DNA of 64,000 nucleotides from Nansenia antarctica (Eukaryota > Chordata > Actinopteri > Argentiniformes > Microstomatidae). The stretch spans positions 93,051,142 through 93,115,141 of the forward strand of contig OZ022339.1 in assembly GCA_963989245.1 (NCBI GenBank), given 5' to 3'. The position numbers and the translations under genes are program-made. How positions within the stretch are numbered: position 1 is the stretch's first letter; the number at the start of each line of letters is the position of its first letter. Under the pieces are notes generated by a model. The model saw only the letters and a program-made list of their open reading frames with translations. It was not told the DNA's origin and did no database searches. Positions 32,302 through 43,814 of this stretch are shown one piece after another.

Positions 32302-35300
32302 TTTAAATAATAATAATAATACTTGTTTACCCTCGAGAGATAGCAAAGACTATTTCATCGTTTCCAAAGCTTCAGAATAGGTTAGGGAACAATTTTCACG
32401 ATAGCAAACATTTTGTAAAACCTCCTCCATTTTGTAAAACGCCTCCTCCGCCTTCACTGTGTGTAAATGGACTCTGAGAATGTCGTCACGTCACATTTTA
32501 CCGTAATACCCTATATGTTGGTTGAAGTGCAACATCTCAGCTTTCAGGGACAGTTGGACTTTTTTCGATTGCACAAACCGTTTAGAAATTACAGTAATTT
32601 CAATGTTGTGTGCGGATTTGTGCCGGCGGCGTCACATTTCGGTGCAGAAGGGGCCAGAGTGTTTACTATATTCTGTAATTGCTTCCATTAGGCTTGGTAA
32701 GGATTGGGCTGGTGATGTTAAATAAACAACCACGTCATCTGCATATAATGCCAGTTTGTGCTGTTCCTCTTTTATCGTTATGCCTTTGATGGTATTATTT
32801 TTCCTTATACTTTCTGCTAGTCCTTCCATGCATATAGCAAATATAACTGCTGAGAGTGGGTCTCCTTGTCTTGTACCTTTATAGATTGGAAATCTTCTGG
32901 ATATTGTGCCATTTACTTTTACTCTTGACACTGGATTTTTATACATTCCTTGAAGCCATTTATTAAAATTCTCATGAAATCCAAAGCTTCTTACAATTTC
33001 AAACATGAATGGCCATAGCACTCTGTCAAATGCTTTTTCTGCATCCAGTGTTAAGAGTAGAAGGTTTGCACCATTGTTTTGTGCGTAGTCCATTATATTT
33101 AACGTCCTCCTTATATTATCTGACAACAGCCTACCTGGTATAAAACCACATTGGTCGCTGTCTATTATATCTGGCACGATGTCCTTTAACCTATTGGCAA
33201 TAATGGCTGTTACTATTTTATGGTCCGTATTCAGTAGTGATATTGGCCTGTAAGACGAACATTCAGTAGCGTCCTTACCTTCTTTATGTATAACCGTTAT
33301 TATAGATGAGTTCCAAGTAGTTGCCCAATTTCCCGTTTGTAATACAAACTTATATGCTTGTAAAAGTAGTGGTATCAATTGTTTTTGAAAAGTTTTATAA
33401 AATTCATTAGTATATCCATCATCACCTGGTGTTTTCCCCATTTTAAGATTATTTATTTGCTGTTGTATTTCATTTACTGTGATGTCCTTAATGAGCTGTT
33501 CATTTTTTGATCTTGTTACTTGCTTTAAGTTTAACTTATGTAAGAAGTCTTTCATTAGTCCCAGGTCAATGTTTCCTGTGTTTTTATAAAGGTTCTCATA
33601 ATATTTTACGAATTCTTCAGCTATTTTATCCTTTTCCGTTATTGTTCCAGAGCCTTCTACAGTCTTCAATTTCGAAATGTGTGCTTTTTTAGTCTGTGTC
33701 TTAAGTCGATATGCTAGGAGTTTTAAAGACTTAGGTCCTCCATCGTAATATTTCTGTTTGGTGTATGTAATTAATTTCTCCACTTCCTCTGTACGGATTT
33801 TATCCAACTCCTTATACTTCTTTTTTAATTCATTTTTTACTATTATTTCATTTGTATTTTTTAATTTGTCTTCCAAGTGTTGTATTTGTTGTTCAAGTAT
33901 TATCTGTTTTTGTTGTGTTTGTCTTTTCTTCCATGCACAATATGATATTATCTGTCCTCGTAGTACCGCTTTAAGGCCCTCCCATATAATAGTTGGATTA
34001 GTATCTCCATTGTCATTTATCTCTATGTATTCTTTTATGGCTTTATTGCTTTTTTCAACAAAGATCTTATCTTGGAGAAGTGAGTTGTTTAATCTCCATA
34101 TTTTTTCTCCTTGCTTTATATCCAAATGTATAGTTATAGATAGCATAGCATGATCTGATAAATCCCTTGTGCCTATTGTGCATGTTTCCATCCTCTCTTG
34201 TCTTTTTTAAACATGAAGAAATAATCCAGTCTATTGGAAGTTGGAAATCGTCCAGAATAATATGTATATGTTTTTTTAGTTGGATTTAGCATCCTCCATA
34301 TGTCTACTAATCCAAATTCTGACATTGCACTTCTTAAAATTGATGATGTTTTATCAGCTCTGTGTGGTTTATTATTTGAGGAATCTAGCCTAGAATTTAT
34401 TGTAAGATTCATATCTCCTCCCATTAGGGTGATTCCTTTACATTTTGTCATTAACATTTCGATTATTTCTGACATGAATTCTGGGCCTAATTCCGGTAGA
34501 TAGTATACATTTAAAAATGAGACAGTAATTGACTCTATTTTACCAATTACTAAAACAAACCTGCCCTCTTTATCGTATATATGTTGTTCTTCTTTAAATG
34601 GTATGTGTGGTTGTATAATTATAGCAACACCCCTCTTCTGTGTTCCATATGAACTGGAGTAAATTTGTCCCCTACTCAATTTGTCATGTTCTTTTTTTTT
34701 TTAAATGGGTTTCTTGTAAAAAGAGGACATCTCCTCCAGCTCTCCTCAGCTGGAGGATAATCTTTTTCCTCTTAATTATGTTATTCAAGCCATTAACATT
34801 TAATGATATTATTTTCAACTTTTTCATATCTCCGTTTAAGGGCTTCATTTTAAATTAACATTGTGAGTATTTCATAAAGTAAGCATATTATCCAGATTAT
34901 ATATAACATACTTTTAATAGATATCATGCTTTTAATATGAAGAATACAAGTGACCAGCCCTACTCTACGACATAATTCAAAAATTAGACATGAAAATGTA
35001 GTCTCTACATGCGATTTGACTTGAGCAAAACAGTTAACATAAACAAAATAGCCCCCCCCACAGAAAACCCTCCCAAAAAAACGAAACAACGTGAAAAGTA
35101 AAAATAAAAACGACATAAAGGTCAGCCCCTCAGAACAGAAAAAGGGGCACGGTTCTTTGACCCTCCCTTGCTCCACAAAATACAGTGGAGTTGTGACCAC
35201 AACAAAAACAGGCCAAACCCTGTCTAAGGCACTCCGTGACTCAAGTATTTATAAAGGTGACAGCATAGTCATAAAGTGGCTCTCAACACCCCGGCAGGAC

Positions 35301-35399
35301 ACGGAGAGATCATTGCCCATACATTCATGTGGTGTGTCAGTCTGGCCTACAGACAAACACACTTATGCACACATTTCGGATGTGCACACTAGCTTTCAC

Positions 35400-35600
35400 T
35401 CACACACACACAGACACACACACACACAGACACACACACACACACACACACACATACACACACACAGTCACAGTATACACACACATATACATATGTACAC
35501 ATACATACACATACACATACATACACATACACAGTCATAATATACACACACATATAGCCTACACATGTACATACACATACACATACACACACACACTACA
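35400..35600. repeat. (CA)n / (CATA)n microsatellite
   Basis: Long CA and ACATAC runs in the ORF1-ORF2 spacer of the L1. Open frames here are artefacts. Confidence 0.9.
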
Positions 35601-35694
35601 AATTGAGCAATGTTCTCCGCAGAGTGTATCATCGTCCAGGTGGATAGCCTATTCGAAATGAAATTAAATGAAATTAGCCTACCAAGTCTGCCGT

Positions 35695-36530
35695 TTACAG
35701 AGTAGGCTTGATGGTCGTATGGTAGAAGTTCATTGCCTCGTCCACTTTAGTAAAGGAATGCGTCTTTTCCTGGAAGGTAATTAGAAGTTTAGCCGGGAGC
35801 GCCTGCTGCACCAGGCCATATCTCAGGGATGTCGCACGGAGAAGTGCCCTGATCGGGCCAAAGGCTTGTTGACGGCGCAGGTCGTCAGGAACGTCCGGAT
35901 AAACGCTGATCTTATCCCCCCGGTATGCCAACTGGCCAGCTTTCTTGGCCGCCAAGCGTTGGACTGTCGATTTAGTCTCCAGCCTATGGAACCTGGCGAT
36001 GAGCGGACGGCACCTCTCCCCTCGCGGTGGTCCAACCCGGTGCGCAATGGAGAGCAGGGGCGCAGGGCCAGTCCCAGCCTCTCCAAACAGCTCTCGCAGG
36101 AGGTCCTGGACAAACGCAGTAGGTCTCCCTTCCTCTATCCCCTCCTTACATCCGATGAATTTCAAATTGAATTTCCTAGAATGAAACTCCAAAGATGATG
36201 TTTTCTGGAGCAGGATGTCATTCTTTTCTTTGAGTAGTTTGCAATCTTTTTCGAGCGTATCAATGCATGCGTCTGTGAGCGTGGCGGCATTCTCCAGGTC
36301 TCGAACTTTTACTTTGCATTCATTGAGAGAACCCTCTAGGCGTTGCAAAGTCGCCTGGATAGGTTTTAAGCCATCCGAGATTTCCCTGCGAACAAGCACG
36401 TTGGCATTGGAGATCTCCTTGCGAATGAGTTCATTATCTTTAGATAACTCGACAGATAAACGGGAGACCTCTTTGCAAACAATGTCTCACAAGTTTAGCC
36501 ATGGCGTCTGGATCCATTTGTTTGCTGCGG
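35695..36530 (-). pseudogene. L1 ORF1 (coiled coil + RNA-binding region)
   Basis: A helical, Glu/Leu/Lys-rich coiled coil (LEGSLNECKVKVRDLENA) is followed by an RRM-like segment (FNLKFIGCKEG) and the C-terminal domain (GDKISVYPDVPDDLRRQQ). This is the layout of L1 ORF1p, an RNA chaperone of the L1 particle. The start near 36530 is separated from the main frame by a one-base frameshift near 36490. Confidence 0.8.
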
Positions 36531-36892
36531 GTACACATTCGCGTCTAAGAATATAATCTTCGACTAGCTCTCGAATACGTAACCTACAAACAAACTATAT
36601 AAACTTGTGCCACGGCAAATTATAGGATTTAAGCCGTCAGTGATGATTTAAATCAAAGATTTTACGGAGCCTCATACAGGTGTCAAACCATTCAGTGCAT
36701 GCCACCGGAAGTCAAAATGTAGACATCTAAGAAGGTTGTGCCATGTTGCAGGTGACAACTAAGCAAGACCCGATTTGAGCAAATGGCATTATAAGATCCT
36801 ACTGGATATTGACCATGAGTTAAAGTGTGACATATGTTATAATATGAAATATGTAGTCTATAAATAAATAAAAAGTGTCAGTGAATTGTCAC

Positions 36893-38132
36893 CTTTGGCA
36901 GAAGCACATCAATGACGAATGCCGACGGATCAGCCAATGTTGTCTGTGTTTTTTTTACCACTCCTGAGAGGAAGTGAACTAGTCTGTCCATTTGGTCCAT
37001 CATCGTCAAAGAAGATGATGCCTGTGGCCTTCTTTTTTGCCCAAAGAGACTTGACTTGTCCTGCCATGATTGCCTGCAAATATATAGTTTGTTGGGAGGA
37101 TGCTCTATGTAAATGTACAATCACTACACAAATATAAAACATTTCACTTTCATTATTTATATTATGCTTAAATGTGTCACTTTACTTAGACATTTCAGTT
37201 GCAAACTCACTTCAAGATGTTGCAGTAAGCCTTTGGGCTGAGTGATGAAATCCACTAACAAGTCATTGGTCACTCTTCGTTGGTGTTGGACTTGTTGAGC
37301 CCTTTCCTAAAATGTAATAATACAGTGCTTAACCATGTTACAATGAAAAGGTGCAGTTAAGTACTGAATGAGTCACTTTCTTTCCTTGATCATTTGCACT
37401 TCCTTACTTACCTCAAGTCAGGGCTGGACTGGGACAAAAATTAGGCCCTGCCATGTGGCTCAGACCGGCCCAACACAATCGGTCCGACACCGCCGATCAA
37501 CATGCTGGCAGTCTGTTGAATATACCATTTGTAAAACCCCCTATAGAGCGGAGTAAGTGACATGGACAGCAAGTATACCAATTCAAGTGTGAACCAGTGT
37601 ACTCACTCACTGTTAACGTACTCCACGGTGATGAGACATGGCTGCTGTGCTGAGCAAACAATACCCATACTCAATACTGTTAAGTAGTTGTATAACAAAA
37701 AGCTCGGCAGTCATAGGAATAATTACAATTATTTATTAACATTCTAATACTGTTAAGTAGTACAATTATTTATTAACATTTTAAATACAAACAATATCAA
37801 ATATCACATCTTATCTACGAACATGACACTGCACTTGGGTTGTCGGCCGAGGGATCAGAGTGGGGGAGGGGGCCGATGGACAGCAGGGCCTAAGCATGTG
37901 ATTGAGCCAGCCCATGTGTTAGTATTGTAACATAGTATTTTTTTTTTTTTACATTTTTTTTTGGGGGGGGGGGGGGGTCAGGCGGCCCGACCGGCCCAAA
38001 ACTAGCGCGGCCCATCTGCCAGCGGGCAGAAAGATTGTATGGCCAGTCCAGCGGTGCCTCAAGTGTCTTGATAGAAAGTGTGGTTTCACTATCCAGGCTT
38101 CTGACATCTTTGTCCATGGTAACATCACTTTC
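36893..38132 (-). pseudogene. Three N-terminal-side exons of a KDZ/Ulp1-type gene, one cut by a MITE
   Basis: Exons: 38132-38065 continued at 37418-37412 (MDKDVRSLDSETTLSIKTLE, phase 0), 37306-37211 (ERAQQVQHQRRVTNDLLVDF..., phase 0) and 37073-36893 (MDQMDRLVHFLSGVV...DPSAFVIDVLLPK). The first is interrupted at its end by the MITE 37419-38056. The third reads open only in a frame that does not follow from the second, so an indel or a missing piece is likely. The next exon in order is at 27100. They lie downstream of the Ulp1 C-terminus of the gene at 38892-43813 and may start a second tandem copy. Confidence 0.5.
37419..38056. mobile_element. hAT-type MITE, 638 bp
   Basis: Ends CAGGGCTGGACTGG and, reversed, CACCGCTGGACTGG. 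Exact 8-bp TSD CCTCAAGT at 37411-37418 and 38057-38064. It contains a poly-T/poly-G stretch near 37940-37978 and no coding sequence. It interrupts the last bases of an exon. Confidence 0.88.
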
Positions 38133-38289
38133 CTAAATGGATACACACATAAGCATGACTATGTGTACAGCTGTGAATGGTGGATAGTATGTTTGTATGC
38201 AATAAACTTCATTCACACTAACCAATTGTGACTGCTCCTGGTGTTTCTGGACACCTCTCGGAAATGAGAAAGACGTCAAATTCGTCTTG

Positions 38290-38610
38290 AAAGTTTTTTT
38301 TTTTTTTTTCAGATTTTCGTTTTTTTAGCTAACATTCAACTCGAAGATGTGAAGTACCCACTCGTTATTTTTCCGAACAGTTTTACGTTAATTAAATAAG
38401 TGTAATCTATAACACAATGACTTCGTTTCTTGTTGTTTGATGGGGATTCATTATCTTTGATGGGGATTTTCTGTGCTTAGTGATTTCAGGTGTAGCAACT
38501 TTCAAATACTCATGTCGTCTTCAATTTGTTTCCGATTTCAATGTATGATGCATCATTTGAAAGCTTACAATCTGTAGTTTAAGCACATGTAAAAAACAGA
38601 AAAATGACTT
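38290..38610. repeat. Dispersed repeat pieces related to 19930-20060 and 6671-6800
   Basis: Two segments match the two other places in reverse complement (for example gaagtacccactcgttattt). They sit together here, suggesting that one older element has been fragmented at the other sites. Confidence 0.5.
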
Positions 38611-38891
38611 CGCCTACAGGTAGCCCTTTTCATTGGCCTGTGTCACAATTATTTAGGAGGAAAGCTGTAAGGCCTCTTGAAGTACGCGTGGTCCTCGTCA
38701 GTGTCCAGTGGCATCTGTACAGAGTCCACCATTATTGCCAGTATGTTTTACATGAAAGGGTTAACTACTTCAAAAAGAGATCCAGGCTGGATTCAGAATG
38801 ACACAGTACCACTAAACATATTGCATGTGCCATAACGTTGCATGGAGTATGTGTTTTAGGAGCAGTAGCCCATTCAGAAACAGGCACACGG

Positions 38892-41800
38892 TCATAGATA
38901 CTTAGTGAGAGATGCACTGACCATGGTGTTGCTTGCATGCCTCCTTTTAAGACTTGAATTGGTCCTGAATACAGGTGGGACATTGTCGTGAAGGGTCGCT
39001 CTGCCTTCCTCACTAAAGTGAGCAAACTTCCTTCCAAATCTGAAATGAACACACATTATCTTCACCGGAAGGTTGAATTGTAGGGCCAGGTGTTACCCCA
39101 AAGTCCTCTTGATAATAAATGTACAAATACAATTATTATTTTTGTAGCACTGCAGCATACCCTTCCAGCCCAAGGTTTTCCACCAGGACAATACACAACC
39201 ACCTTCTCAGGAGAGACATGTCATCCTAAAGAAAGAGCAGTTACTCAATTTGCATTCAAAGTCTTATAGCATATTGATATAATGGGTTCTTGTTTTCTTA
39301 ATACTTACAATGCTGAAGTCAAAGGTAGCCTCCATGGCGAAATACCAGGCATACTGTAATGAGAAAAGACACAAAGACAAGATTACCATGTGACAGCTTA
39401 TAACTCAGTGAGAAGGTAGTCACACACATCCAATGAAATGTACATGGCTGATAACTCCATAAGAAAGTGATATGAGAGGTCTGCACACATGAATGCTCCT
39501 TAATACCTTTTATTGCACACCTTTTTATTTGCAAATGCACAAACAGAATGTTGGTCAGGTCTAAGTGGTGGTCAGTCATTGTTACATACATTTACACATT
39601 TTTTGATGGTTTTAAGGAACAATCAAGTGTGCCATATCACTTGGTGGCATTACCATAACTCACCAGTATCATGAAGACACCACAGTCATTGCCACTGGTC
39701 TGCCTCGGAAGCCCCTGTACGAAGAAAAGTTACAGTTAGAGAATAGTAGGTAATTATGACTATAGCCAGGGGTGCACATAACTGGTGCGCCAGTGCGCAT
39801 GCGTCGCCAAAATGCATGCTGCGCGGCAGATCAGCCCCATGAAGGCGCTTTTGCGCACCAACAGCTCTGTCCAAGAAGCAAGCCCCACCATGTAAGTAAC
39901 TATTTGCCGTCCCCTCAGCCGAAGGCCCGACGAGTAATCCATTACGACGACCACGGCGACTCCCCTCACGAAAACATTCGTAAAGTATCTTAACTCGTAC
40001 TTTCATTTCGCGTATCGCGTATCGCACGGTTATCACGGTTATCACGCCGACACGTGAAAATTCAGTCCCGAACGACTCGTCGCTAAAAGGAAAAACAACA
40101 CCAAGGGACTTCACGTTTCTCTGAAGCTTTCAAACGTTCAGACGTTTGTTTTACAGCTTCATTATCGCACCTAGACCCCTGACCCAGGGAATATGGTTGG
40201 GAATTATATTAGAAGAAAGAAAAAAAAAAGACTTTGTTGCACAATCAAAATAATGAGCTATTTAAAGTGATGGCCTATCCTCTACCATGGTTGAAATTGA
40301 GGACAGTGATAACTTACAGCAGTCAAGAGAGCAGTGATGATGATTAAGCTTGTAGCATAAATAAATGCTTAGGCTGTAACTTTTTGTTGAAAAGTTGATT
40401 TCAGTGTTTACAGAACAGAGCAGTGCTTAAAGAGATGTCAGTTGATTTCATTGTGTTTAAAGGAGTCTGACAGACTTTCATGCTTAAAGAGCAGTCATTT
40501 GATTTTGCATTTGTTTATTTTGGTTTTCATTTTGTTTATTTCATTCATTCATATTTTGGTTTTGCACCCAATCATTTGTTCGTTCATCTTTATTTATGAA
40601 TAAATGTCGTTTTGCTAATATAAGTTATCCATGTATCCCTTTTTCATCCATCCTGTGGGACGGGTCGTGACTCGCGAGCTCGGGGAGCACCAAGCAGCAT
40701 CCCTAGGTGCTCCTCTGAGCACTGGCCCCGAAAAGTTATGTACACCCCTGACTATAGCTATAATATGATAGTAACATTCAAACAATACCTCCAAATCCAG
40801 ACCAGTCTTCTCTGTCCAGGATCCCGCAACAATTTTCTCAGCAACATCCCTGGGCAACCAAGAATAAAACTAAGTCAAACAAAGAAGTACACACCTCCTA
40901 CAGGAGAGAAAAAAGGAACAACATTAGTACCACTGCTGCTTCAGAACCACTTCACACCATGCAAGTCGGTCGATCATGCTTATTTGCAAAAGTTCAATGA
41001 GGAGGATTTCTCTGTGTCTCTCTTTCCTTGTGTTGGAAATGTGTCTATTTAAGTCCACTCCAGCTTTCGGGAAGCCAATCCTTTCTGAATGTTGGACAAA
41101 CAATCAGTACATAATGCATGCATTGCCACAATGCCTCCTGATTGAACACAAGTCTTTAGAAATGGCAGTAACATTAGACAGGTCAGGGGACCGCCAGGAC
41201 ACACATCATAGGCAGGTCAGGGGACCGCCAGGACACACATCATAGGCAGGTCAGGGGACCGCCAGGACAAAGTTCATAGGCAGGTCAGGGGACCGCCAGG
41301 ACACACATCATAGGCAGGTCAGGGGACCGCCAGGACACACATCATAGGCAGGTCAGGGGACCGCCAGGCAGGTCAGGGGACCGCCAGGACACACATCATA
41401 GGCAGGTCAGGGGACCGCCAGGCAGGTCAGGGGAACGTGACTGCCAGAGCAAAAAATATTTGGGGCAACCTTAATAATGTTCTGTAGGCTTCAGAGGTGA
41501 ATCCCCTTGGAGTTTTGAAATACTGCGAATCTAGAAAGAACATTTCTTTCTGGTGTGGCCTCATTACCTACAGGGAATAACGCATTCTGGACAATAAGCA
41601 AAAAGGACACTTTGGGGGTAATACAATAGACACAAACTCACAAGCAAATGGCATATGAAGGTTAAAGCTGAGAAATGCTCAACTACATTGTATGTCTTTA
41701 TAATCTACTACTGTGGATGTCATATGTTGCATATAAAGTTATGCTCTGTATATATATATGGGTATAGTACACTTACACACAGGACACAATGGCCTGGAAC

Positions 41801-43813
41801 CCACAGTGGAAGGATAAGGGCATCCTTCTGATCAGCATGTTCCTGTTCAAAACCATGTACTGCATTTATCATTTTTATCCAACACTTAACTGGGGTGTGC
41901 ATAATTATGAATTACATGATAATTTGATGAAGTCCTTTCTCATACATGAGTAGTGGGTTTTTTGGCTTAGTGTTAGGAAACCATTTAATTTACCTTGATG
42001 AAATCAAGTAAAAAAAAAAAAGTATTTAGGACCAACACAGCTAATGTGCTGATGTCCCATGAAGGGCATGCCAATTGTAATGCTGGATACAATGTTGTCT
42101 ACATAGCTGTTTATCTCAATCATTTGACTTACTGGGAAATGGCTCATGGGATCACAGTTGTGGGGATGGACCCACATTGCGGTTACATGAAGGTCAGCAA
42201 TAAAAACCTCCTTTCCCTGTAGAATTCAAGTGCATCTAAAATTAGTCAATGCTAGAAAATGGTACGTAAAACATATGGCTGAGTTCCAGCTATCTATTCA
42301 AATCACAACAAGGCATATAAGCCACAGCATTACCTTTTCATCCAGGCACTTCAACAATCAACTATCCTTAGTATAAACATTTCTTGCATAAATGATTTGA
42401 AAAAAACATACCTTCATAGTAGCCATTTGGTGAATCAGTCTGAGGCAAGCGTTTCCTGCCTGGTGATGTAGTTTACAGATAGCGTTAGACAATGAATTCA
42501 TGACAATTTCTTTTCAAAACATACCTTCACCACTAACATGGATAGTTGTAACATACAAATGAGTCGATGTCCTTTCGAAGTCCAAGGGTCAACATGTTTT
42601 CCCTGTTCAGGCAAGTTGGTTGATCTTTGATGATGAGCTCATCATGTGGCCTTGTAATATCCAGGACATAGTTGATCTGGAGAGGACATGTACAAATAAA
42701 TCAACAGCAAAACAAAGAACACAGCATGAACCTCAGTCGTTTTCCAAATGAATAATAAAATACGAAGGACAATAGTATACAGAAACATCAGTTTACCAGC
42801 TGCTCCTGAAGGGGATGATGACCCTTTAGGGTCCATGAGGCTCTGCAGGGCTCCAGTGAGGACATTATTGTTATGTCCTCACATTTTTCTGAACATTGGT
42901 CAATGTTCTGCGGTTCCTTTTGCACTGTAGTAAAAGGTAGATCATCGTCATGACTTGATCCATACACATTTGTCCAGCTGAACCAGTTATACAGATGATA
43001 AAAGGCTGTCATAATACCTGAGGGGCGTGCTGGAGATGAAGTGCCACTTGAATACAGTGTAGATGCTAAAAAAGATATGATCAATAATTGAAAAAACATT
43101 AGCAGTGGAGACAAAACAATTTCAAAGATAACAACATTTAACACACATATTTAAATATTTAACACGCACCCATTACTGCCTTTCTACTTGAATCAAGAGT
43201 GAGGTCCTCTGGTGACACTTTCCGAAGGTCTGTCAGGGTCTTCTCATTGACCATGCTGTTGTGGCGATGAATAATACATCGCATGACAAAGAGACATCAT
43301 GTTCATGAAATAGTTATTTTTTCTCATTTTTGAGAAAACCTGTTCGGCTGTTTGAGAGTTCACCCAGCCACAGAGCTCCGGGACAAGGCCTATCTTTCTG
43401 AGGCAATCCTTTGGGTCTTTTGTGTTAGCCTCATGGAAAGTGTCATAGAGAGCATAGTGATCCGAAGATCCCGTTGTAGGGTGTGCATTTATGTCCACGG
43501 GCTCCTTTTTCAATTTTAACCAGGGCAGGTTTATTTTCAGCCCACCTTTCTCAGCGGACTTCAGATTGTCAGGTGTGGCTTCGGTCAGTCTGCCTTCATT
43601 TGGTCTGAAGGGCAGTTCTTCGGATTCCCTCAAGTTGGTGTGAGTAGCCAAACCTCTGGCAAAGTCATATAATATATATACATATTATGGCCACATTTGG
43701 AAAGTGTTTAAAAGACAGCAGCATGTCCGCATAATCTCTTGGGCTTTCAGCTCTTATATTGAACTTAAGCGCATTCACAATTCCACATGGGCACATTATC
43801 ACTGCCCAGCCGC
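38892..43813 (-). CDS. KDZ-like + Ulp1/C48 cysteine-protease-type gene, multi-exon, 5' end lost
   Basis: Exons (minus strand): 43813-43170, 43065-42797, 42676-42557, 42459-42412, 42216-42133, 41842-41777, 40849-40789, 39714-39664, 39353-39309, 39225-39171, 39039-38892. The first carries CPCGIV, RAESPRDYAD and AEQVFSKMRKNNYFMN, like fish KDZ/HMGXB3-type proteins. The later ones spell a Ulp1 fold: DALILPLWVPGHCVLCV (catalytic His), SGNDCGVFMIL (catalytic Cys), YAWYFAMEATFDF and a basic C-terminus ending at 38892. Ulp1 enzymes cut SUMO-like proteins. The strand carrying the Asp was not found, and there is a frameshift near 43270. The 5' side is lost against a LINE. It may be transposon-derived and decaying. 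Confidence 0.65.
39767..40750. mobile_element. Non-autonomous hAT element, 984 bp
   Basis: Inverted ends CAGGGGTGCACATAACT and CAGGGGTGTACATAACT. Exact 8-bp TSD ACTATAGC (39759-39766 and 40751-40758). No transposase. It lies in the intron just before the catalytic-Cys exon of the Ulp1-type gene. Confidence 0.92.
41178..41437. repeat. About 39-bp minisatellite with shorter variants
   Basis: About seven copies of ggcaggtcaggggaccgcca plus acacacatcat, with some units shortened by loss of that second part. It is intronic in the Ulp1-type gene. Confidence 0.9.
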
Positions 43814-43814
43814 C

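Larger units (their letters stand above)
29040..32653 (-). mobile_element. piggyBac-type DNA transposon nested in L1 ORF2
   Basis: L1 homology stops at 29039 and resumes at 32654. The interior ends start CCCTTTTAGACC and, on the other strand, CCCCTTCTGCACC, weakly alike and CCCTT-type as in piggyBac. No clear TTAA duplication is seen, so the exact ends are uncertain. It holds a five-exon transposase and an internal minisatellite. Confidence 0.8.
27485..34860 (-). pseudogene. L1 ORF2 (endonuclease, reverse transcriptase, C-terminal domain), broken
   Basis: Endonuclease at 34860-34173 (LFLQETHL, GGDMNLTI), then reverse transcriptase at 34191-32654 (TPGDDGYTNEFYK, TRQGDPLSA, YADDVVVY). After the piggyBac insert come the rest of the RT and the Cys-containing C-terminal region (29039-27485). 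Frameshifts lie in an 11-A run near 34692-34702 and near 34180. The reverse transcriptase is physically split just after YSKHSG by the 3.6-kb piggyBac, so this copy cannot make ORF2p. Confidence 0.92.
27160..36713 (-). mobile_element. L1-type LINE, full length, 15-bp TSD, split by piggyBac
   Basis: Flanked by perfect copies of aaaatgtagacatct (27145-27159 and 36714-36728). The left end begins with a T run, the poly(A) tail of a minus-strand element. Without the piggyBac insert the length is about 5.9 kb, right for a full L1. Order on the minus strand: 5' UTR, ORF1, an ORF1-ORF2 spacer with (CA)n at about 35400-35600, ORF2, 3' UTR with a G run at 27421-27439. Confidence 0.92.

Noticed and set aside
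35389..35661. Frames rich in His/Thr or Cys/Val
   Set aside because: Translations of the CA repeat in the L1 spacer.
38626..38762. Small piggyBac-type MITE (CCCTTTTCAT ... ATGAAAGGGTTAA)
   Set aside because: The inverted ends are short and TTAA is present on one side only, so chance is not excluded.
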